From assembly GCF_014224155.1 (NCBI RefSeq), contig NZ_JAASUI010000003.1, positions 1-64,000 of the forward strand: a stretch of DNA of 64,000 bases, given 5' to 3'. The stretch comes from Listeria cossartiae subsp. cossartiae. GTDB lineage: Bacteria > Bacillota > Bacilli > Lactobacillales > Listeriaceae. This document shows, piece by piece, positions 58,388 through 64,000 of the stretch (positions are counted from its first letter, which is position 1; every line of letters starts with the position of its first letter). Position numbers and translations under genes: made by a program. Below the pieces are notes generated by a model, which was not told the origin of the DNA, ran no database searches, and was given only the letters and a program-made list of their open reading frames with translations.

Positions 58388-59471
58388 GTAGTTCACCCTC
58401 CTCTTTCCCATTCATCATTTCCATAAATTCATCAAATAAGTAGTTCACATCGCTCGGTCCCGGATTTGCTTCTGGATGATATTGTACTGTATATGCTTGG
58501 AATTCTTTATGAGCTAGCCCTTCCACCGTTTCATCATTTAATTCAATATGCGTTACTTTTAAATCTGTGCCAATAAGCGAATCTTTTTCTACCGCGTAGC
58601 CATGGTTTTGTGCTGTAAAATCGACACGGCCCGTTGCCAGCTCTTTCACCGGATGATTCGCACCACGATGGCCAAATTTCAGTTTAAAAGTATCCGCGCC
58701 GTTCGCAAGCGCAAACAGTTGGTGCCCTAAACAAATACCGAATAGCGGCAGTTTGCCTTGAATACCGCGAATCATTTCTAACGCCTCTGGAACGTCTTTC
58801 GGGTCCCCAGGTCCATTCGATAACATTACGCCGTCCGGGTGCATCGCTATAATTTCTTCCGCAGTCGTATTGTAAGGAACAACCGTCACATAGCAGTTCC
58901 GTTTATTCAGTTCCCGTAAAATCGAGCTTTTTACACCATAATCCACTAGCACCACTCGTTTACCATCTCCCGGGCTTGCAAATGCTTTAGCCGAGGAAAC
59001 CTCATGTACTTGGTCAACCGGCAAGCGAACCGAGCGCAAATGATGAAGCAATTCTTCTTTATTTGCCGTTTCTGCTGCCAAAATCCCTTTTAACGTGCCT
59101 TCTTTACGGATTAATTTTGTTAATTTTCGTGTATCAATACCCGCAATTCCCGGAATCCCTTTTTCTTTTAAAAATTCATTCAATGTCATTTGGTTGCGCC
59201 AGTTGGAAGGATATTCTGCGGCTTCACGTACTACAACCCCTTTGACAGCTGGATTAATCGATTCAAAATCGTCACGATTCACGCCGTAATTGCCAACAAG
59301 CGGATACGTAAAAGTGATAATTTGGCCGTAGTAAGAAGGATCTGTGATTGTTTCTTGGTAGCCCGTCATTCCCGTATTGAACACTACTTCGCCGATAGTT
59401 TCTTTTTCACTACCAATCGCATCCCCGATAAAATAATTACCATCTTCTAGCATTAAAATTCGCTTTGTCAT
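58380..59471 (-). CDS. pyrAA: Carbamoyl-phosphate synthase, small (glutaminase) subunit
   Basis: 363 residues. N-terminal CPSase domain and class I amidotransferase with [10 protein letters not shown] (nucleophile Cys about 244) and YHPEANPGP (His-Glu). Supplies ammonia to PyrAB. ATG overlaps the pyrC stop. Confidence 0.97.
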   Translation of the reverse strand: MTKRILMLEDGNYFIGDAIGSEKETIGEVVFNTGMTGYQETITDPSYYGQIITFTYPLVGNYGVNRDDFESINPAVKGVVVREAAEYPSNWRNQMTLNEFLKEKGIPGIAGIDTRKLTKLIRKEGTLKGILAAETANKEELLHHLRSVRLPVDQVHEVSSAKAFASPGDGKRVVLVDYGVKSSILRELNKRNCYVTVVPYNTTAEEIIAMHPDGVMLSNGPGDPKDVPEALEMIRGIQGKLPLFGICLGHQLFALANGADTFKLKFGHRGANHPVKELATGRVDFTAQNHGYAVEKDSLIGTDLKVTHIELNDETVEGLAHKEFQAYTVQYHPEANPGPSDVNYLFDEFMEMMNGKEEGELHA

Positions 59472-60748
59472 TTGATTTCCCCCTCATTGTATACAAGCGT
59501 TCCTTCTGCAAACGTGGCTACCGGCCAACCGATACACGTTTCTCCAACAAATGGTGTATTTTTTCCTTTTGAGTAAAAAGTAGCCGGGTCGATACTCGCT
59601 TCTTTTTCTAAATCAAGCACGACGATATCCGCCACCGCGCCTATTTCTAGTTTGCCATACGGTAGTTTAAAGCATTCTGCCGGCTTCACTGTCATCCAGT
59701 CAATCATTTGTTTTAATGTCCATTCGTTCGTTTTGACAAAATGTGTATATAGTAATGGGAAAGCTGTTTCAAGTCCAACGATGCCAAAAGCCGCTTGCTC
59801 CATCGGTACATTTTTTTCTTCTGCTGCGTGTGGTGCATGGTCTGTCGCGATAAAATCAATCGTTCCATCCAGTAGCCCTTCTAAAAGTGCCGCCCGATCT
59901 GCTTTGCTGCGAAGGGGTGGATTCATTTTCCAGTTACCATCATTTCCCGGAATATCTTCTTCATCTAAAATTAAGTGATGTGGTGAAACTTCGGCAGTCA
60001 CGCGAATTCCCGCCCGTTTCGCATCACGGACAACTCGAACTGATTCTTTGGTCGAAATGTGGCAAACATGATAGTGACAGCCCGCCGCTTCCGCTAACAA
60101 AACATCCCGCGCGATTTGAACAGACTCGGCAATATTCGGAATTCCTTTGAGTCCTTCTTTTTCCGCAAAGATTCCGTCATGGACCACACCGCCATAAATC
60201 AGCGAGTTATCTTCGCAGTGTGCCACAATCGCCATGTCTAACGCCGCCGCCCGTTTCATCGCTTCGTACATCGTTCCGGCTAGCTGCACGCCCACCCCGT
60301 CATCCGTGAAAGCAAATGCGCCCGCTTCTTTTAATACTTCAAAATCTACCAACTCGTCCGTACCAAGGCTTGTCGTAATTGACGCATATGGCAACACGCG
60401 CACCTCAGCTGTTTCTTTAATTTTCGCTTGTAAACTTTCCATTACTGCTTTGGAATCTGGAACAGGCTTCGTATTCGGCATCGAGCAAATCGTCGTATAT
60501 CCACCACGTGCGGCTGCTTGCGTTCCTGTCAAAATGGTTTCTTTATGTTCGCCGCCTGGCTCGCGAAGGTGTACATGGACATCAATAAATCCGGGAGCAA
60601 TCAGTTTTCCAGTTGCGTCGAATTCTTTCCCGCTTGTTACTTCAATCGAATCAGCAATCAAGTTAACTTTGCCATTTTGAATGAGTACATCTTTCTTCTC
60701 AAGCTCGCCTGCTTCATTTAACACTTGTCCATTTTTTAATACGTACAT
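59468..60748 (-). CDS. pyrC: Dihydroorotase
   Basis: 426 residues, amidohydrolase barrel. Metal ligands in [19 protein letters not shown] (about 54-72), [12 protein letters not shown] and the catalytic Asp in IATDHAPH (about 303-310). Class I type. Overlaps pyrB by 13 bases. Confidence 0.97.
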   Translation of the reverse strand: MYVLKNGQVLNEAGELEKKDVLIQNGKVNLIADSIEVTSGKEFDATGKLIAPGFIDVHVHLREPGGEHKETILTGTQAAARGGYTTICSMPNTKPVPDSKAVMESLQAKIKETAEVRVLPYASITTSLGTDELVDFEVLKEAGAFAFTDDGVGVQLAGTMYEAMKRAAALDMAIVAHCEDNSLIYGGVVHDGIFAEKEGLKGIPNIAESVQIARDVLLAEAAGCHYHVCHISTKESVRVVRDAKRAGIRVTAEVSPHHLILDEEDIPGNDGNWKMNPPLRSKADRAALLEGLLDGTIDFIATDHAPHAAEEKNVPMEQAAFGIVGLETAFPLLYTHFVKTNEWTLKQMIDWMTVKPAECFKLPYGKLEIGAVADIVVLDLEKEASIDPATFYSKGKNTPFVGETCIGWPVATFAEGTLVYNEGEIK

Positions 60749-61647
60749 AATTTCGCCCTCTTTTCCTGTTCTTTTAAAATAGCTTCCAAAATAGCCATTC
60801 GTATAAAAACGCCATTTGTCATTTGGGTAACAATGCGTGATTTTTCGCTTTCGACTAAGCTATCAGCAATTTCCACATCACGGTTCACTGGACTTGGATG
60901 CATAATAATCGCATCTGTTTTTAATTTCGCCGCCCGCTCGACCGTTAAACCAAATTGTGTATGATAACTTTCTTTAGTAAATTGTTCTGTTCCACTGTGG
61001 CGCTCATGTTGTACCCGTAAAAGCATCATCACATCGACCTTTTCAACCAGCTCATCTACTGGTAAATATGTGCCGTATGCTAAGTAACTTTCATCAAACC
61101 ATTCGCGCGGCCCGGAGAAAAACAGCTCTGCCCCCAGCCTTTTTAACACTTTCATATTGGAATTCGCTACCCGGCTATGTCGAATATCGCCCGCAATCGC
61201 TACTTTCAACCCTTGAAAAGTGCCAAATTGTTCTTTAATCGTGAATAAGTCGAGCAGTGATTGACTTGGATGCTCCCCGCAGCCATCCCCGCCGTTTACG
61301 ATTGCAATATCTAGCTTTTCAAGTCCCGCGTAGTAGTTTTCTTCCGAATGCCTGATTACTGCGACATTCACTCCGACCGCTTGCATCGTGAGCAGCGTGT
61401 CGTATAGCGTTTCGCCTTTTGTCATGCTAGAGCTTGCTGCATCAAAGGAAACCACCTCGACGCCTAACTTTTTCTCCGCCACTTCAAAACTCGTATGCGT
61501 TCTCGTGCTCGGTTCAAAAAACATATTGACCGCAAAAGCCCGCTCGCTAAAAGTTGCTTTTTTCCCGCGTTTAAATTGTGCCGCTTGCTCTAATAAATGC
61601 TCGATTTCATGGACGGTTAATGCTTCCATTGACAACAAATTTTTCAT
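60736..61647 (-). CDS. pyrB: Aspartate carbamoyltransferase
   Basis: 303 residues. Carbamoyl-phosphate site [12 protein letters not shown] (about 48-59), [15 protein letters not shown] (about 121-135) and [12 protein letters not shown]. Unregulated catalytic type, no pyrI. AAAGGTGG precedes the ATG. Confidence 0.97.
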   Translation of the reverse strand: MKNLLSMEALTVHEIEHLLEQAAQFKRGKKATFSERAFAVNMFFEPSTRTHTSFEVAEKKLGVEVVSFDAASSSMTKGETLYDTLLTMQAVGVNVAVIRHSEENYYAGLEKLDIAIVNGGDGCGEHPSQSLLDLFTIKEQFGTFQGLKVAIAGDIRHSRVANSNMKVLKRLGAELFFSGPREWFDESYLAYGTYLPVDELVEKVDVMMLLRVQHERHSGTEQFTKESYHTQFGLTVERAAKLKTDAIIMHPSPVNRDVEIADSLVESEKSRIVTQMTNGVFIRMAILEAILKEQEKRAKLCTY

Positions 61648-61680
61648 TTAAAGCGCCACCTTTTCTGTTTCATTTTATAG

Positions 61681-61717
61681 AAAAACCTCTGGAGTATTAT
61701 ATCTGCAGAGGTTTTTT
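61681..61717 (-). terminator. Terminator between pyrP and pyrB, without PyrR loop
   Basis: AACCTCTG / CAGAGGTT stem with a 14-base loop and a T run on the minus strand. Unlike the two upstream attenuators, no AGTCC..GAGGCT motif lies before it, so direct PyrR control here is not evident. Confidence 0.85.
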
Positions 61718-61730
61718 GTCGTGTAGTAGG

Positions 61731-63017
61731 TCAGGCTGATTTATGCTCGGCTGGTAAGACTAAGTTTAAAATAATCCCGATAACTGCTGCGAGCGCCATG
61801 CCAGACAGTTGGAATGATCCTGCTTGAATGAACAAGCCGCCAATTCCGACTACTAGTACAACGGAAGCAATAATCATATTACGATTAACACTTAGGTCAA
61901 TTTTATTTTCAATCATCATTCGAAGTCCGCTTGTCGCAATAACCCCAAAGAGTAGCAGGGAAATTCCGCCTAGAACTGCTGTAGGAACCGAGGTGATAAC
62001 TGCATTAATGTAACCGATAAATCCGAAGAGAATGGCGAAAACTGCCGCCCCTCCGATAACAAACACGCTATATACTTTTGTAATTGCTAGAACGCCAATG
62101 TTTTCACCGTAAGTTGTTACAGGTGGTCCGCCGATGAACGATGCGATAATCGAAGCCGTACCATCCGCAAGCAAGGAACGATGAAGCCCTGGGTCTTTAA
62201 AGAAGTTTTTATTTGTAATTCGATTAAGTAGTAATTGGTGTCCCATATGTTCCGCCATCGTTACAAACGCAAGCGGCGCCATACTGAGGACAACTGTAAC
62301 CGTGATAACTGGATCTATATTAACAAATGGAATACTGAAATCTGGAATTTGGAAGAAAGAAGCATTTTTGATTAACGTGTAATCTACCATCCCAAATGCC
62401 ATACTCGTTAAGTAACCGACTGTGAAGCCGAATAAAATTGGAATTAAGCCCATAAATCCTTTGAAAAACATCATTGCGATAATGGTTGCAAGGAGCGTAA
62501 TAATTGCTACTGCCAAAGTTTCTAAACTGTATTTACCATTGTTCGTTCCCATCGCCATCGCTGCTGCACTTGGCGCTAGCGATAAACCGATAACCATAAT
62601 GACTGGCCCAACAACAATTGGTGGTAAAACCTTTTGAATCCAGTCAACACCTGCGTAGTAAACAATCAAGGAAACAATCGCGTACACAACTCCGACTGAG
62701 AAAGTTCCGACCATAACTGCGCCCGGCCCTCCGCCCGATTTTGCTGCAAGTAATGCGGTGATTGGTGCAATAAAAGTAAAGGAAGATCCTAGATATGCGG
62801 GGATTTTCCCGCGAGTAATTCCTAGATAAGCTAGTGTCCCGAGCCCGCTAGATACAAGCGCTACTCCCGGACTTAACCCTGTCACACTTGGCACAAAGAT
62901 AGTGGAGCCAAACATGGTGAAAAGGTGCTGGATGCTAAGAATAATCCATTTATTAAAGCTTGGTCGTTCGTGTATATCTAGTACTGGTTTTGTCACTGTT
63001 TCTGTCGTTTCTGTCAT
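61731..63017 (-). CDS. pyrP: Uracil permease
   Basis: 428 residues, NCS2 (UraA) family, about 12-14 membrane segments. Hallmarks near the half-helices are FVPSVTGLSPGVALVSSG (about 42-59), FATMAEHMGHQ-type and GGPPVTTYGENIGV (about 297-310). Imports uracil with protons. ATG 63017 avoids overlap with the attenuator that the longer frame would cover. Confidence 0.96.
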   Translation of the reverse strand: MTETTETVTKPVLDIHERPSFNKWIILSIQHLFTMFGSTIFVPSVTGLSPGVALVSSGLGTLAYLGITRGKIPAYLGSSFTFIAPITALLAAKSGGGPGAVMVGTFSVGVVYAIVSLIVYYAGVDWIQKVLPPIVVGPVIMVIGLSLAPSAAAMAMGTNNGKYSLETLAVAIITLLATIIAMMFFKGFMGLIPILFGFTVGYLTSMAFGMVDYTLIKNASFFQIPDFSIPFVNIDPVITVTVVLSMAPLAFVTMAEHMGHQLLLNRITNKNFFKDPGLHRSLLADGTASIIASFIGGPPVTTYGENIGVLAITKVYSVFVIGGAAVFAILFGFIGYINAVITSVPTAVLGGISLLLFGVIATSGLRMMIENKIDLSVNRNMIIASVVLVVGIGGLFIQAGSFQLSGMALAAVIGIILNLVLPAEHKSA

Positions 63018-63035
63018 TTTCTTCCCTCTTTCTTC

Positions 63036-63072
63036 ATAAAAAATACCCCTTGTCTGTGTCGACAAAGAGTAT
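63036..63072 (-). terminator. Attenuator terminator upstream of pyrP
   Basis: ATACTCTTTGTC / GACAAGGGGTAT forms a 12-base-pair stem followed by six T. Its 5-prime arm can instead pair with GACAAAGAGT just after the PyrR loop, forming an antiterminator. Confidence 0.9.
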
Positions 63073-63108
63073 AGAATAATCCCCTATAGAAATTAATCAC
63101 TCTTTGTC

Positions 63109-63122
63109 AGCCTCACAGGACT
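63109..63122 (-). promoter_or_regulatory. PyrR-binding loop upstream of pyrP
   Basis: Minus-strand AGTCCTGTGAGGCT matches the PyrR anti-antiterminator consensus. UMP-bound PyrR would stabilise it and let the terminator at 63036-63072 form. Confidence 0.9.
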
Positions 63123-63145
63123 GCTTTTAAAAAAGTGTTACATTG

Positions 63146-63778
<633 letters not shown>

Positions 63779-63799
63779 TCAAATTATCGTCACCTTCTT

Positions 63800-63813
63800 A
63801 GCCTCTCTGGACT
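63800..63813 (-). promoter_or_regulatory. PyrR-binding loop in the pyr operon leader
   Basis: Minus-strand AGTCCAGAGAGGCT, an exact match to the known Bacillus PyrR target, about 25 bases after the predicted transcript start. Confidence 0.93.
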
Positions 63814-63842
63814 ATGTTAAAGGACTTTATTTCATTAGACTT

Positions 63843-63871
63843 ATCTTAACCGATAGAACTTCCCTTGTCAA
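63843..63871 (-). promoter_or_regulatory. pyr operon promoter
   Basis: Consensus TTGACA (63866-63871) and TAAGAT (63843-63848) at 17 bases on the minus strand. Confidence 0.85.
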
Positions 63872-63889
63872 TCAAAAAAACAGAAAATA

Positions 63890-63898
63890 TGTTATACT
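63890..63898 (+). promoter_or_regulatory. Extended -10 of the terminal gene
   Basis: TG then TATACT (63893-63898) on the plus strand, 31 bases before the ATG at 63929 and divergent from the pyr promoter. Confidence 0.5.
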
Positions 63899-63928
63899 AC
63901 TTATAATAAAATAAAGGAGGCCACATCT

Positions 63929-64000
63929 ATGGCTACATCTAAAGCAAAAAAACAGCGCCAAAAGTTAGTGCGCGAGGGACACTTAAACCCTGAAATCAAA
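63929..64000 (+). CDS. Small basic protein, 5-prime part only
   Basis: 24 codons before the window ends (MATSKAKKQRQKLVREGH...). AAAGGAGG lies 8 bases upstream of the ATG. Very basic N-terminus, as in nucleic-acid-binding or ribosome-associated proteins; not identified. Divergent from pyrR with a 58-base core between promoters. Confidence 0.6.
   Translation, partial: MATSKAKKQRQKLVREGHLNPEIK

Noticed and set aside
61650-61730. Third PyrR attenuator before pyrB
   Set aside because: A terminator is present but no AGTCC..GAGGCT loop could be found in the interval.

Overview
The window is a low-GC Gram-positive chromosome segment that reads as Listeria. Gene content and order (pepT-xth-rplT-rpmI-infC, rplS, trmD-rimM-ylqD, khpA-rpsP, ffh-ylxM-ftsY-smc-rnc, acpP-fabG-fabD-plsX-fapR, recG, sdaAA/AB, fakA-asp23, thiN-to-yicC, rqcH/fbpA, pyrE-to-pyrR) match the Listeria core between the lmo1780s and lmo1840s as I recall it. 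There is no internalin C gene between infC and rplS, where L. monocytogenes carries inlC. A VanZ-like gene and an unlisted 53-codon membrane peptide sit there instead. That suggests a non-pathogenic relative (L. innocua, L. welshimeri or L. marthii type), but species cannot be fixed from this sequence alone.

Layout. 1-243: tandem minus-strand sigma-A promoters and leader typical of an rRNA operon whose 16S gene would lie off the left edge. 249-4785: HD hydrolase, orphan ABC ATPase, small unknown, pepT, DUF1697, xth. 4826-6227: rplT-rpmI-infC under an L20-type attenuated leader, with an AUU start for infC. 6309-7071: accessory membrane genes. 7469-7930: rplS with an L19-type leader. 8021-9779: MerR regulator, NAD(P)H oxidoreductase, metallo-beta-lactamase-fold hydrolase. 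9808-13326: YbjQ-like protein, trmD, rimM, ylqD, a PuuD-type amidotransferase, khpA, rpsP. 13361-17807: an alpha/alpha-toroid protein of unknown role downstream of a sortase-anchored surface protein with about 219 uninterrupted Asp-Ala dipeptides. 18287-19186: LipA-type lipoprotein phosphatase. 19329-26412: SRP/FtsY, SMC and RNase III. 26608-30294: FapR-controlled fatty acid operon. 30413-36215: recG, serine dehydratase, fatty acid kinase FakA and Asp23. 36512-36700: rpmB. 36796-49556: translation, kinase/phosphatase and coenzyme A cluster. 49713-52112: rqcH and a short SDR. 52153-63871: complete pyrimidine operon with PyrR attenuators. 63929 to the end: start of a small basic protein.

Functionally the window joins ribosome biogenesis, membrane-protein targeting, phospholipid precursor synthesis, PASTA-kinase signalling and de novo UMP synthesis. 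RNA-level control is frequent: L20 and L19 leaders, two PyrR attenuators, a large hairpin directly before rnc, and an intercistronic hairpin between the two serine dehydratase subunits. The least explained part is the Asp-Ala surface protein and its partner toroid gene. CDS starts were chosen from visible ribosome binding sites, so several are internal to the longest open frame.
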